A DNA stretch of 64,000 nucleotides from Saposhnikovia divaricata (taxonomy: Eukaryota > Streptophyta > Magnoliopsida > Apiales > Apiaceae). Each line of letters starts with the position of its first letter. Positions within the stretch are counted from its first letter, which is position 1. A program made the translations under genes and the position numbers. Below, one piece after another: positions 19,936 to 31,608 of the stretch. The notes beneath the pieces are model-generated. The model saw only the letters and a list, made by a program, of their open reading frames with translations, did not search any database and was not told where the DNA came from. Location of the stretch: the NCBI GenBank assembly GCA_036435485.1, contig CM071599.1, positions 207,613,178 through 207,677,177 on the forward strand, given 5' to 3'.

Positions 19936-22900
19936 ATGTTCAACTGCACCACAACCACAACCATTCGTAGATTATGTTTCTTGGCTCTGCTCTGCATCTG
20001 TTTAGGTGCAGAAAATGCTACAACGACAACAAGATGCATGGAGAGAGAGAACCAGGCGCTTCTCAAGCTCAAAAATGGTTTCACTGATGAATCAGGCATG
20101 CTTTCATCATGGGTAGAAGAAGATGATTGCTGCAAGTGGAAAGGAATCTCATGTGATAATACAACGGGTCATGTCACCATGTTAAATCTCCGACCTACAG
20201 ATGAGACGACTATGCATTTGGCAGGTAATATCCATCCTTCAGTATGTGAATTGCAACACCTCACTTACTTGGATCTCAGTGGCAACTTTGATATCGGAGG
20301 TAAGATTCCAGATTGCTTTGGCTCATTCAGTCAATTGAGAGACCTGAAACTTGGTCATAATGACTTGAATGGATCTGTTCCTTACGGGCTCCAAAACCTA
20401 TCCCATTTGCAAACTCTAGATATTGGTTATAATGATAATTTGGTAGTAAAGGACCTTGAGTGGGTTTCACACCTTTCATCTTTAAAATACCTTAATTTGT
20501 CATATGTTGATTTGAGCCAAGCTGTTTATTGGCAGTCCTCACTGAGCAAGGTCGTCCCTGGATTAATAGAGCTCAACTTACGTGCTTGTTCACTTCCTCA
20601 GTTTCACCATAACTCTGTTTCCAAAATGAATACTTCCTCTTCCCTCAAAGTCCTCGTTTTATCAGAAAATGGGCTTAACAACTCAATTCTCTCCTGGGTG
20701 TTTAATGTCAGCAAATTCTTGACACATCTTGATCTCTCAGACAATTTCTTAGAAGGTTCAATTCTAGATGATTTTGCCAATATGGTTTCTCTTGAACGTC
20801 TCGATCTTTCCGAAAACAAAATTGTAGGTGGTGTACCAAAAGCTTTTCAACATATGTGCAATTTACAAGAATTACTATTGCACGGTACCAACCTGGGGGG
20901 CTCACTCAGCGACAACATACGACATTTGTGTTCAGATAAAATAATTACTTTGTTTCTATGTGATAACCCCTTTAGTGGTGAACCACTTCCTGATTTTACA
21001 AACTTTACATCACTAGAGAGATTATTCCTGGATAACACTAGCTTGAGTGGGGAATTTCCACAGTTCTTTGGGCATTTTCCTAATCTTTCAGAAATGAGCC
21101 TCAACCATAATAACTTGAGTGGGTCGTTACCTGAATTTATAGGACTTCCCTCATTACAAGATTTAGATTTGTCCCACAACCAATTGAGTGGGTCGTTGCC
21201 TGAATTTATAGGACTTCCCTCATTACAAGATTTAGATTTGTCCAACAACCAATTGAGTGGGTCGTTGTCTGAATTTATAGGACTTCCCTCATTACAAGCT
21301 TTAGATTTATCCAACAACCAATTGAGTGGGATATCTCCCTCGGCTCTTACACAACTCTCTAGCCTCGCTCTGTTGAATCTCTTCTCCAATAATATAAGTG
21401 GTGTAATAAGTGAAGCGTTTCTTTCCAATCTACCAAATTTGACATTTTTGGATGTCTCCCACAATTTGCTTCAATTTAAATTCAGCCCAAAATGGATTCC
21501 ACCTTTCCAAGTATCTAGTTTACTTCTTTCATCATGCACTTTGGGTCCTCATTTTCCCATGTGGCTTAAAAATCAAAAGAGACTTCGCTTTCTTGACATT
21601 TCCAATGCTGGAATCTCTGATTTAATTCCTCAATGGTTTTGGGACCGGTCCTCAAGTATTATATATTTGAATGTTTCCCACAATCACATTATTGGCTCTT
21701 TACCCAAAGTATTTTCAAATATAGAAGTTGATGACATAAGGTGGAATGGTTTACAATATATTCTAGATCTGAGTTTTAACAATCTGTCTGGACCAATGCC
21801 ACTTCTTCCTCAAAATTCTAAGATTGTAATTCTTTCAGACAACAATCTGTCAGGATCCCTATCTTCATTGTGTAAAAGATCACAAACATATTTGTCTTAT
21901 CTTGATCTTTCCAGTAACTTACTATCTGGCAGTCTCCCAAATTGTTGGGATCTTTTGCAACGACTGGAAATCTTAGATCTAGCACATAATAATTTCTCTG
22001 GGAGAATACCGAACTCAATTGGTTCCCTAGAGAATATTTTGACAATCCATTTGAGTGACAACAAGCTCACAGGTGAAATACCCTTTTTGAAAAATTGTCA
22101 AGAATTACAATTCATCGACTTTGGTGGGAATAATCTACATGGAGATTTTCCTTCATGGATTGGGGAAAAACTACCCAATTTGGCAGTTTTGCGCCTGCGG
22201 GACAATAAGCTTCAGGGGAGTATTCCTGCAGGTCTATGTAGCTTAGTTAATCTTCAAGTTTTAGACCTTGCCCAAAACAACATAGCAGGAAAAATACCAA
22301 ATTGCCTCAATAACATTTCCATTTTGTCAGATTTGAGGCTTTTAAAGATTGTCTTTTCTTATGTTCAAAGAAGCGGATTTGAAGTTCGTAATGATCGAGA
22401 AGTATCCACTTCTTTTGTCGACAGTGCAGTATTGAGGTGGAAAGGACAAGATTATGAATATGGGAAAAATCTAGGACTAATGACTAGTATTGATCTCTCC
22501 CATAATCTCTTAACTGGAGAGATTCCTCATAGCATAACAAGTCTAGCAAGTCTGGCTTCTCTGAACCTTGCAAGAAACAATTTCACGGGGTTCATTCCTG
22601 ATGATTTTGGTCACATGAAAATGTTAGAATCATTGGACTTGTCACAAAACTCAATTTCTGGAACAATTCCAAAAAGCTTTCAGAATTTGAGTTTTCTTGC
22701 TTACATGAACATATCATTCAACAACTTGTCAGGAAGAATTCCATCGAGTACCCAGTTGCAAAGCTTTAATGCATCTGCATATGTGGGAAATTCTGGCCTT
22801 TGCGGTCCCCCTCTTGAAAAAGAATGCCAAGAATATAATGATTCTCAGGAAAAGAAGCTTGGTGGAGATGATGAGGATGAATCGATAAACTTTGGGCTTT

Positions 22901-23046
22901 ATATAAGCGTGGTTCTTGGATTCATTGTTGGATTTTGGGGAATCTATGGAAGCTTAATTCTCAATTCTTCATGGAGACATAAATACTTTCAAATGATTGA
23001 GAACATGAATGATTGGATTTTAGCTCTCGTTGCAGTAAAAAATTAA
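19936..23046 (+). CDS. LRR receptor-like protein (RLP, EIX/Cf-type), copy 2
   Basis: A 1036-residue single-exon cell-surface receptor without kinase. Order: signal peptide (about 1-25); LRR N-cap with Cys34, the Cys65-Cys66 pair and Cys73 (WVEEDDCCKWKGISC); about 28 LRRs; a non-LRR island near 795-850 containing VLRWKGQDYEYGKNLGLM; four more LRRs; a C-cap (NSGLCGPPLEKEC); an acidic stretch; a transmembrane helix near 986-1009; and a 27-residue cytosolic tail. The 28+island+4 plan and the KGQDYEYGKNLGL motif are typical of EIX-like RLPs, which detect microbial molecules and signal through SOBIR1/BAK1-type partners. That role is inferred; the ligand is unknown. LRRs 12-14 are nearly identical. 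It differs from copy 3 only at residue 805 (Ile here, Asn there and in copy 1). Confidence 0.93.
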   Translation: MFNCTTTTTIRRLCFLALLCICLGAENATTTTRCMERENQALLKLKNGFTDESGMLSSWVEEDDCCKWKGISCDNTTGHVTMLNLRPTDETTMHLAGNIHPSVCELQHLTYLDLSGNFDIGGKIPDCFGSFSQLRDLKLGHNDLNGSVPYGLQNLSHLQTLDIGYNDNLVVKDLEWVSHLSSLKYLNLSYVDLSQAVYWQSSLSKVVPGLIELNLRACSLPQFHHNSVSKMNTSSSLKVLVLSENGLNNSILSWVFNVSKFLTHLDLSDNFLEGSILDDFANMVSLERLDLSENKIVGGVPKAFQHMCNLQELLLHGTNLGGSLSDNIRHLCSDKIITLFLCDNPFSGEPLPDFTNFTSLERLFLDNTSLSGEFPQFFGHFPNLSEMSLNHNNLSGSLPEFIGLPSLQDLDLSHNQLSGSLPEFIGLPSLQDLDLSNNQLSGSLSEFIGLPSLQALDLSNNQLSGISPSALTQLSSLALLNLFSNNISGVISEAFLSNLPNLTFLDVSHNLLQFKFSPKWIPPFQVSSLLLSSCTLGPHFPMWLKNQKRLRFLDISNAGISDLIPQWFWDRSSSIIYLNVSHNHIIGSLPKVFSNIEVDDIRWNGLQYILDLSFNNLSGPMPLLPQNSKIVILSDNNLSGSLSSLCKRSQTYLSYLDLSSNLLSGSLPNCWDLLQRLEILDLAHNNFSGRIPNSIGSLENILTIHLSDNKLTGEIPFLKNCQELQFIDFGGNNLHGDFPSWIGEKLPNLAVLRLRDNKLQGSIPAGLCSLVNLQVLDLAQNNIAGKIPNCLNNISILSDLRLLKIVFSYVQRSGFEVRNDREVSTSFVDSAVLRWKGQDYEYGKNLGLMTSIDLSHNLLTGEIPHSITSLASLASLNLARNNFTGFIPDDFGHMKMLESLDLSQNSISGTIPKSFQNLSFLAYMNISFNNLSGRIPSSTQLQSFNASAYVGNSGLCGPPLEKECQEYNDSQEKKLGGDDEDESINFGLYISVVLGFIVGFWGIYGSLILNSSWRHKYFQMIENMNDWILALVAVKN

Positions 23047-23332
23047 AACAAGAATGCAAAGCTAGTACTATAGCTTCACGGGAGTACCAGTCGAGTAGTC
23101 TTCATGCTGGTAGTTTTGATGTTGGTGTAACTATAGCAATAACATAGTACTAGGTCTAAATAAGGGGTAGGAGTTGTTGCAGTTTCATGTAGATATAGTA
23201 GTAGTGGCAACTCTGTAAGCCCTATGTTCAATGCCGCTACTGTCTCAATGTAACCTTGGTTTTAATATAAGTTTGATTATAAAAAAAGAAAGAAAAAAAA
23301 AAGCAACACTAGTATGGTCTTGATCAGAATTA

Positions 23333-23515
23333 GGGCTTGTTTGGTGACGACTTAAAATTTCATATTTTGATGATTTTTTTATACAATTATTTAATATATG
23401 TTTGAGATTCCATAAGTTGTAAAAAACAAATTAACATTTTCAGAAAAAAGTTAGGAATCTTTAGCTTTATCTTAAAATAAGTTGACTTCTGAAAAATAAG
23501 TTCCCCAAACACCCC
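23333..23515. mobile_element. MITE, copy 2
   Basis: Same insertion as at 13921, between the RLP 3' end and the LEA/TMEM205 remnant. Confidence 0.7.
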
Positions 23516-23518
23516 TAG

Positions 23519-25613
23519 GAGTTTGTGATACATTCGGTAGATGCAAAGAAGGTTTGGGAAAAGCTGAAGGGGCAACAAAGGAGGGTGTGACTAAAGCTGC
23601 TAGTAAAATGAAGGAGGTTGTTTCTGACACAAGTAGCAAGGTCAAGGATGTAACCAAAAAGGTAAAAGATAGTGTTGCAGTGGATACACCTAAGAGAGCA
23701 ATAGAGGATATTGAAAGAGATGTGTCCATGATTGGAGATGCTATGATAGAAGCTACTCGGATGGATTCTCTCATGGGAGTGGTTCAGTTGCTAGGATTTT
23801 CTATGGCTTTTGGAATGTCGATGTGGATGACCTTTGTTTCATGTTACATTTTGGGTGATGCTCTGCCAAGGGAACAGTTTGGGATGCTACAGAGTGGGTT
23901 GTATCCTATTTATTATAAGATTCAGGCCTATTCTACTGGAGTTGCTTTCATAGCCCATCTATTCTGCCGCAGCAAAACGATTGTCTCAAGCAGTGCTGAG
24001 ATATTTTACTCCATAAACCTAGTTATGTCTCTCCTGATGTCATTTGGAAATTTTCTATATCTTGAGCCGAAAGCTACTCAGGTAAATATCTTTACTTGAC
24101 TTGGGAGTTTCTGGATAATGTTAGATTTTATTTTGCATTATGTAACTTTGAGTATAAGCTGGATCCTGAATGGAAAATGATTTCATTACATTTCGGTTAC
24201 ATTACCATCTCTTTCGAGAAAACGTTGTAGTAGATCAGTTTCTTTGTTTCATGTATAACATAACTTTCTAATATTTTACAAGTGTGAATATGTTATTCAT
24301 ACTTCTGTGAAAAGTGAGATAATTATTTGAGGTTTCTTTTCTTTCGATTAATCACAGATAATGTCAGAAAGATTTAAAGTGGAGAAAGAAGAAGGACGAG
24401 AGGAAGTGACTTCTCACCCCAGGTCTGGCATAGCGAATGATGCAGGAGATCCGGTGACTGCAACTACAGAACAATAGGGGGAAGTGAAAGCAGAAACGCA
24501 CACCGCCAGGCTGAGCGAAAAGTTACAGATGATCAACCGAATTTCTTCTTATGCTAATAATATGACATTGATATCACTTTCGATGCACATGGTTTATCTG
24601 GGACTCCAAATTCAGGTACTTTAAATGCTTGGTGCTAATAAGTTAAATCTCAAAATTAATCGCGAATTCACAATCTGGTGCATGTAAACTTAAACTCCTA
24701 ATTAGCTAAAAGAAAAGCAAACCTCTTGAAGCATTTGTAAAGTAATGTCAATAGTGATAGGGCTGAGCAAAAATCGAAAGGGAACCGAAGCCAACCCAAT
24801 TTTTAGAAACCAAACCTTTTCAAATGTCTCGGTTTCGGTTATAGGTTCCAGCCACACCGATTTTATTATAAAATATATATTTTCATACATTATATATTAA
24901 AAAAAATTGTCCTATTTCGAATACTCTATGTTTGGGCTAGGCCATATTTTTACTTCTGGATATAGCCAATTAGCTCTACACGACTATCAGACACAGACAC
25001 AGAGTCACAGGTCTTTAATTATGATAACATTATCTATTACAAAGTTACACGTCTTAACTAAAACAGGACAGGTGCTCGAGACTTGGAACACAGATGATCA
25101 AGCCTGGATTTTGTGAGTTCATTTATAGGCTTAAGGTCTCTAACTGTACGAGCAGTGTAGTTTCTAGCAACCACTAGAATTAACGTTCCACTAGAATTAG
25201 CAGTTACAGTGCTTGTGGTTACTGAAATAAGTCAAAATAGAGAGTGATAACCTGAATTTTTTTGTCAAAATATGACCATGAGCAACTACTCAGAGTTTTT
25301 TTGTCTGTGGTAACACAATTTGTTTCATCATTCAGTGTACTATTTTGTGAAGTTGCTATATACGGTTGAAAGGTGTTCCTGCATCCCAAATGTTTAACAG
25401 TTGAGTTAAGAGTTAAGAATTTGATGAATTGGTGTGCTAAATGCTAATATTACGGCCAAATATTGCAGGATTTTGCTTCTGGGAGTGGGAGCGTTGGCTT
25501 TGGACGTGGCTCTGGAGGTTTTGGAGGACCGCCACCTAGTTGAAACTTTCCTTCAAATCGCCAGAGCCGTAGTTGTGATATCTGCAAAATGGGGACTAGT
25601 TCAGACAATCTAG
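23519..25613 (+). pseudogene. LEA/TMEM205-like protein, copy 2, truncated with nonsense codon
   Basis: Exon A (to 24081) and exon B (24358-24615) match copy 1, but a CAG codon of exon B is TAG at 24475-24477, which removes the last hydrophobic segment. The 5' end again runs into the MITE with no start codon. The possible third exon is at 25469-25613. Given both defects a working product is unlikely, unless a shorter protein from an internal Met is tolerated. Confidence 0.7.
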
Positions 25614-26061
25614 AATGTCATTTCCTTTAAATGGTGTGCACTGGAACATCATTTCTGCTGCAATGCGTGTTTATATGTTTATCTTTAAGTGTCATTTGAC
25701 ATTGTAGTTCCAACTAGTTTTTTGATTAATTAAGTTTTGTTTAGTTTAATCAATCTTTAAATTTTTTCTTCAAATTTATTTCAAAATACTGCAACCGAAA
25801 ACGAACTGAGATTCTTGAAAACTCAAATCAAATATTTAGTTGCGATATTTTTTTTGCTTTTTTTTTGTTTTTTATTATTTAGTTGAGATATTGATTTAGT
25901 TGCGATTGTAGTTTTTAATCTCTAAACGGAAGATGTATAACTTCAATTCTTATTTTATCTCACAACTGACCCCAACCAAAGCATGCTCTTCCTTGTCTGT
26001 AAGTCTGTAACACACAAAGATCATATGTCTGTTACACTTCCATGCATCTACTTATTGATCA
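25614..26061. other. Downstream flank of copy 2
   Basis: AT-rich, same as 16202-16650; no gene seen. Confidence 0.6.
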
Positions 26062-26334
26062 TGTTATAACCGGATTTCTGCCAAGTCTTGGTTCCGCTCC
26101 ACCTGTAAAACGAGAAGAATGCGAGGGATTGGCGCCCCGATTCACCTCCGGTGTAAGAATCAGTAAATCGGTTTTTAGAGTGAAATAAAGTAAAACGTAG
26201 AGTGTTTGTGTGTGTTTGAAATTGGTTGTCCTTTGAAGTTTAATTATACTTCTCTTTTTATAGACTTGGTTTCACCTTTTTCTTCTTGGATCCGATCTAG
26301 ATCGGTATGATGAGGAGACATTATTATTCTTCAT
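26062..26334 (-). repeat. Truncated gypsy LTR fragment at the copy 2/copy 3 junction
   Basis: The same 273 bases as at 16651, ending at the same point and followed by the same filler. The two junctions therefore descend from one event. Confidence 0.9.
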
Positions 26335-27134
26335 ATACTATTATGTAGGGACCAAAAAATTATTTTGAAAATATTAATTTATAATGGGTTATTAATTTAT
26401 CGAGGATTAATTTGTCGAGGTTTTACTGTATATTGTTAAAATGGCTTTTTAAAATAAATTTGCATTAGTAGATCGAGTCCCTAAATTTATAACTATTTGA
26501 AAATAGGAAGGAACCAAATTAAAATTAAAAGGAGTACAAATCTTTTCATAAGTTCATGTTCATTACTAAAATTATTATTTTGATTTTTCAAATTATCTTG
26601 ATATAGAAGTAGTACAAAAATCAAGATTTTTGAATAAGTTTGGGCAACTATGTTAGAACATATTGGCTTAACTCAGATTAAAAAGTAAGGAAATTTGAAA
26701 AAAATAATAAATATTTGTAATTTAATAAATTTTATTATTCATTAATTAATAAAAGAATATTTATTATATTAATTTATATTTTCATATTATGAAGTATAAG
26801 TAACAAATTAGTCTATATTCAAGCCAATTTATTAGTATACAATTAGATAATGGCTAGAGGGTTGATATTTAAAAATAATTTTGATGAAATCGGACTGTTA
26901 ATCTTCAATTTTATAACTAGAGTATGAGATTAAATTGTTCCAGGTTCAAATAAAATAAAATTATCGAACATGATGGAATCCCATAAAAATTAATGGGGAT
27001 GGGAGCATGTTTTTTCCCCGTTTATTAGGACATGATTTGCTATTTAAATATTAGTACCTTGCTACTTTCTATGTTAATGTTTTCATGTTGGTTGAGTTAT
27101 TACCATAATTAGCGTAATTTCGTAATTATATAGT

Positions 27135-28040
27135 TGTTATTTAATAAAAGTGAAAATAAATTATATGAGAAATTTATTATCGAATATTTTTTTATTAAAA
27201 GTATATATAATATATAAGCATGTTAAATGAAATAGTTATTATATTTTAATTAGAATTGTTAACCAACTATAGTTAGTAAAGTGGGTGTAGAAAGATAAAT
27301 AAGGAAAATTTTAGTGGGTATAGAAAGATAAATAAGGAAAATTTTTAATATGGTATGATTGTTCTAAAATTTAGGAATGGAATGTGATTGGTCCTAAAAT
27401 AATTCCTCGCCTTTTATTTTAATTAGAATTGTTAACTAACTACAGTTAATAAAATGGGTATAAAAAAGATAAATAAGGAAAAAATTTAATATGATATGAT
27501 TAGTCTAAAATGTAGGAATGGAATATGATTGGTCCTAAAATAATTTCTCGTATTTTATTGATTAACCGCATATATATATATATAAAAAATATTATTATCA
27601 AATCATATCATTTAAAAATTTAAATTACAAAATTCATATCATAAAAAATTTATTCAAATTATTGAAAATATCATATAATATTAAAAAAAATTCGTGCATC
27701 GCACGGGTTTTAAGCTAGTATCATTTAAAATTTTAACTTAAAAAATTTATATCATAAACAATTCATTCAAATTATTAAGAAATCTATAATATTAGTGAAA
27801 ATCTGTGCATCGTATGGGCCATAGCTAGTTATATATAGAAAAGAAAGATGCATAATTTGTTCATCAAAAACACGAAAATATAATTATAATCTCTCCACTT
27901 ATGCAAAAATGAACATAATAATCACTTCTTTTTTATTTGCTCATAGACATTGATACTTAATTTTGTAAAAATAGTTAAAGACAAATTTTGACTATAATTA
28001 GCGAAAACAAAATTCGTGGGATTGTGGAAGAATTCATGTA
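27135..28040. other. Upstream AT-rich part of copy 3
   Basis: Equivalent to copy 2 without the Mutator-like insertion. Helitron-like end hairpin at 27693-27705 and CTAG at 27715-27718. No gene. Confidence 0.7.
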
Positions 28041-28411
28041 TCCAATACTACACGGGAATTGAGGGGGTCAACCAAGTGTCCCGCACGAGTCTAACTCTTC
28101 AGATTTCATGGGAATTGAGGGGGACAACCAAGTGTCCCGGACAACACGAGTCTAACTCTTCAGCTTGCCTGCCACCATTTACTGCAAGGAAAATACTTGG
28201 AAGATAATTTAGCTTTAACTTCATGTCATTTCCACAACCGCCAAATTGGAATGCATGTAAATAGATTGGTATTGTTATTACTTGACAACACGAGTCTAAT
28301 TCTTCAGCTTGCATGCGACTAACTACTGCAAGGAAAATACTTAGAAGATAATTTACCTTTAACTTCATGTGGGTCATTTCCACTGCCACACAAATTGGAA
28401 TGCATTTATCT

Positions 28412-28419
28412 TATAAATA
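28412..28419 (+). promoter_or_regulatory. TATA box of RLP copy 3
   Basis: TATAAATA, 86 bases upstream of the ATG, behind the same duplicated blocks. Confidence 0.6.
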
Positions 28420-28497
28420 GGGTTGTTAATAAATAGGTACTATTAACTTACTTGAATTCACAACATCAATTTTAGTTTCCATTATACACACCCAACT

Positions 28498-31400
28498 ATG
28501 TTCAACTGCACCACAACCACAACCATTCGTAGATTATGTTTCTTGGCTCTGCTCTGCATCTGTTTAGGTGCAGAAAATGCTACAACGACAACAAGATGCA
28601 TGGAGAGAGAGAACCAGGCGCTTCTCAAGCTCAAAAATGGTTTCACTGATGAATCAGGCATGCTTTCATCATGGGTAGAAGAAGATGATTGCTGCAAGTG
28701 GAAAGGAATCTCATGTGATAATACAACGGGTCATGTCACCATGTTAAATCTCCGACCTACAGATGAGACGACTATGCATTTGGCAGGTAATATCCATCCT
28801 TCAGTATGTGAATTGCAACACCTCACTTACTTGGATCTCAGTGGCAACTTTGATATCGGAGGTAAGATTCCAGATTGCTTTGGCTCATTCAGTCAATTGA
28901 GAGACCTGAAACTTGGTCATAATGACTTGAATGGATCTGTTCCTTACGGGCTCCAAAACCTATCCCATTTGCAAACTCTAGATATTGGTTATAATGATAA
29001 TTTGGTAGTAAAGGACCTTGAGTGGGTTTCACACCTTTCATCTTTAAAATACCTTAATTTGTCATATGTTGATTTGAGCCAAGCTGTTTATTGGCAGTCC
29101 TCACTGAGCAAGGTCGTCCCTGGATTAATAGAGCTCAACTTACGTGCTTGTTCACTTCCTCAGTTTCACCATAACTCTGTTTCCAAAATGAATACTTCCT
29201 CTTCCCTCAAAGTCCTCGTTTTATCAGAAAATGGGCTTAACAACTCAATTCTCTCCTGGGTGTTTAATGTCAGCAAATTCTTGACACATCTTGATCTCTC
29301 AGACAATTTCTTAGAAGGTTCAATTCTAGATGATTTTGCCAATATGGTTTCTCTTGAACGTCTCGATCTTTCCGAAAACAAAATTGTAGGTGGTGTACCA
29401 AAAGCTTTTCAACATATGTGCAATTTACAAGAATTACTATTGCACGGTACCAACCTGGGGGGCTCACTCAGCGACAACATACGACATTTGTGTTCAGATA
29501 AAATAATTACTTTGTTTCTATGTGATAACCCCTTTAGTGGTGAACCACTTCCTGATTTTACAAACTTTACATCACTAGAGAGATTATTCCTGGATAACAC
29601 TAGCTTGAGTGGGGAATTTCCACAGTTCTTTGGGCATTTTCCTAATCTTTCAGAAATGAGCCTCAACCATAATAACTTGAGTGGGTCGTTACCTGAATTT
29701 ATAGGACTTCCCTCATTACAAGATTTAGATTTGTCCCACAACCAATTGAGTGGGTCGTTGCCTGAATTTATAGGACTTCCCTCATTACAAGATTTAGATT
29801 TGTCCAACAACCAATTGAGTGGGTCGTTGTCTGAATTTATAGGACTTCCCTCATTACAAGCTTTAGATTTATCCAACAACCAATTGAGTGGGATATCTCC
29901 CTCGGCTCTTACACAACTCTCTAGCCTCGCTCTGTTGAATCTCTTCTCCAATAATATAAGTGGTGTAATAAGTGAAGCGTTTCTTTCCAATCTACCAAAT
30001 TTGACATTTTTGGATGTCTCCCACAATTTGCTTCAATTTAAATTCAGCCCAAAATGGATTCCACCTTTCCAAGTATCTAGTTTACTTCTTTCATCATGCA
30101 CTTTGGGTCCTCATTTTCCCATGTGGCTTAAAAATCAAAAGAGACTTCGCTTTCTTGACATTTCCAATGCTGGAATCTCTGATTTAATTCCTCAATGGTT
30201 TTGGGACCGGTCCTCAAGTATTATATATTTGAATGTTTCCCACAATCACATTATTGGCTCTTTACCCAAAGTATTTTCAAATATAGAAGTTGATGACATA
30301 AGGTGGAATGGTTTACAATATATTCTAGATCTGAGTTTTAACAATCTGTCTGGACCAATGCCACTTCTTCCTCAAAATTCTAAGATTGTAATTCTTTCAG
30401 ACAACAATCTGTCAGGATCCCTATCTTCATTGTGTAAAAGATCACAAACATATTTGTCTTATCTTGATCTTTCCAGTAACTTACTATCTGGCAGTCTCCC
30501 AAATTGTTGGGATCTTTTGCAACGACTGGAAATCTTAGATCTAGCACATAATAATTTCTCTGGGAGAATACCGAACTCAATTGGTTCCCTAGAGAATATT
30601 TTGACAATCCATTTGAGTGACAACAAGCTCACAGGTGAAATACCCTTTTTGAAAAATTGTCAAGAATTACAATTCATCGACTTTGGTGGGAATAATCTAC
30701 ATGGAGATTTTCCTTCATGGATTGGGGAAAAACTACCCAATTTGGCAGTTTTGCGCCTGCGGGACAATAAGCTTCAGGGGAGTATTCCTGCAGGTCTATG
30801 TAGCTTAGTTAATCTTCAAGTTTTAGACCTTGCCCAAAACAACATAGCAGGAAAAATACCAAATTGCCTCAATAACATTTCCATTTTGTCAGATTTGAGG
30901 CTTTTAAAGAATGTCTTTTCTTATGTTCAAAGAAGCGGATTTGAAGTTCGTAATGATCGAGAAGTATCCACTTCTTTTGTCGACAGTGCAGTATTGAGGT
31001 GGAAAGGACAAGATTATGAATATGGGAAAAATCTAGGACTAATGACTAGTATTGATCTCTCCCATAATCTCTTAACTGGAGAGATTCCTCATAGCATAAC
31101 AAGTCTAGCAAGTCTGGCTTCTCTGAACCTTGCAAGAAACAATTTCACGGGGTTCATTCCTGATGATTTTGGTCACATGAAAATGTTAGAATCATTGGAC
31201 TTGTCACAAAACTCAATTTCTGGAACAATTCCAAAAAGCTTTCAGAATTTGAGTTTTCTTGCTTACATGAACATATCATTCAACAACTTGTCAGGAAGAA
31301 TTCCATCGAGTACCCAGTTGCAAAGCTTTAATGCATCTGCATATGTGGGAAATTCTGGCCTTTGCGGTCCCCCTCTTGAAAAAGAATGCCAAGAATATAA

Positions 31401-31608
31401 TGATTCTCAGGAAAAGAAGCTTGGTGGAGATGATGAGGATGAATCGATAAACTTTGGGCTTTATATAAGCGTGGTTCTTGGATTCATTGTTGGATTTTGG
31501 GGAATCTATGGAAGCTTAATTCTCAATTCTTCATGGAGACATAAATACTTTCAAATGATTGAGAACATGAATGATTGGATTTTAGCTCTCGTTGCAGTAA
31601 AAAATTAA
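28498..31608 (+). CDS. LRR receptor-like protein (RLP, EIX/Cf-type), copy 3
   Basis: 1036 residues with the domain order described for copy 2: signal peptide, Cys-paired LRR N-cap, 28 LRRs, island, four LRRs, C-cap, acidic stretch, one transmembrane helix and a short tail. There is no cytosolic kinase, so signalling would need a partner kinase. Asn805 lies at the LRR28/island border and is shared with copy 1, so it is the ancestral state. Upstream promoter blocks and the 3' untranslated region (AATGTAACCTTGG, then an A-rich stretch) are the same as in copy 2. Near identity points to a recent duplication or gene conversion, and short reads will not separate the two genes. Function as an immune receptor is inferred from the family. 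Confidence 0.93.
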   Translation: MFNCTTTTTIRRLCFLALLCICLGAENATTTTRCMERENQALLKLKNGFTDESGMLSSWVEEDDCCKWKGISCDNTTGHVTMLNLRPTDETTMHLAGNIHPSVCELQHLTYLDLSGNFDIGGKIPDCFGSFSQLRDLKLGHNDLNGSVPYGLQNLSHLQTLDIGYNDNLVVKDLEWVSHLSSLKYLNLSYVDLSQAVYWQSSLSKVVPGLIELNLRACSLPQFHHNSVSKMNTSSSLKVLVLSENGLNNSILSWVFNVSKFLTHLDLSDNFLEGSILDDFANMVSLERLDLSENKIVGGVPKAFQHMCNLQELLLHGTNLGGSLSDNIRHLCSDKIITLFLCDNPFSGEPLPDFTNFTSLERLFLDNTSLSGEFPQFFGHFPNLSEMSLNHNNLSGSLPEFIGLPSLQDLDLSHNQLSGSLPEFIGLPSLQDLDLSNNQLSGSLSEFIGLPSLQALDLSNNQLSGISPSALTQLSSLALLNLFSNNISGVISEAFLSNLPNLTFLDVSHNLLQFKFSPKWIPPFQVSSLLLSSCTLGPHFPMWLKNQKRLRFLDISNAGISDLIPQWFWDRSSSIIYLNVSHNHIIGSLPKVFSNIEVDDIRWNGLQYILDLSFNNLSGPMPLLPQNSKIVILSDNNLSGSLSSLCKRSQTYLSYLDLSSNLLSGSLPNCWDLLQRLEILDLAHNNFSGRIPNSIGSLENILTIHLSDNKLTGEIPFLKNCQELQFIDFGGNNLHGDFPSWIGEKLPNLAVLRLRDNKLQGSIPAGLCSLVNLQVLDLAQNNIAGKIPNCLNNISILSDLRLLKNVFSYVQRSGFEVRNDREVSTSFVDSAVLRWKGQDYEYGKNLGLMTSIDLSHNLLTGEIPHSITSLASLASLNLARNNFTGFIPDDFGHMKMLESLDLSQNSISGTIPKSFQNLSFLAYMNISFNNLSGRIPSSTQLQSFNASAYVGNSGLCGPPLEKECQEYNDSQEKKLGGDDEDESINFGLYISVVLGFIVGFWGIYGSLILNSSWRHKYFQMIENMNDWILALVAVKN

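Larger units (their letters stand above)
16924..26334. repeat. Tandem duplication unit, copy 2
   Basis: 9411 bases from junction to junction. It exceeds copy 3 by about 850 bases, nearly all explained by the 840-bp Mutator-like insertion plus its 9-bp target duplication. Contains an intact RLP and a LEA/TMEM205 remnant with a nonsense codon. Confidence 0.92.

Noticed and set aside
20847..21464. 205-codon minus-strand frame in the RLP (also at 29409 and 6650)
   Set aside because: Antisense shadow of LRR codons, periodic with the repeats.
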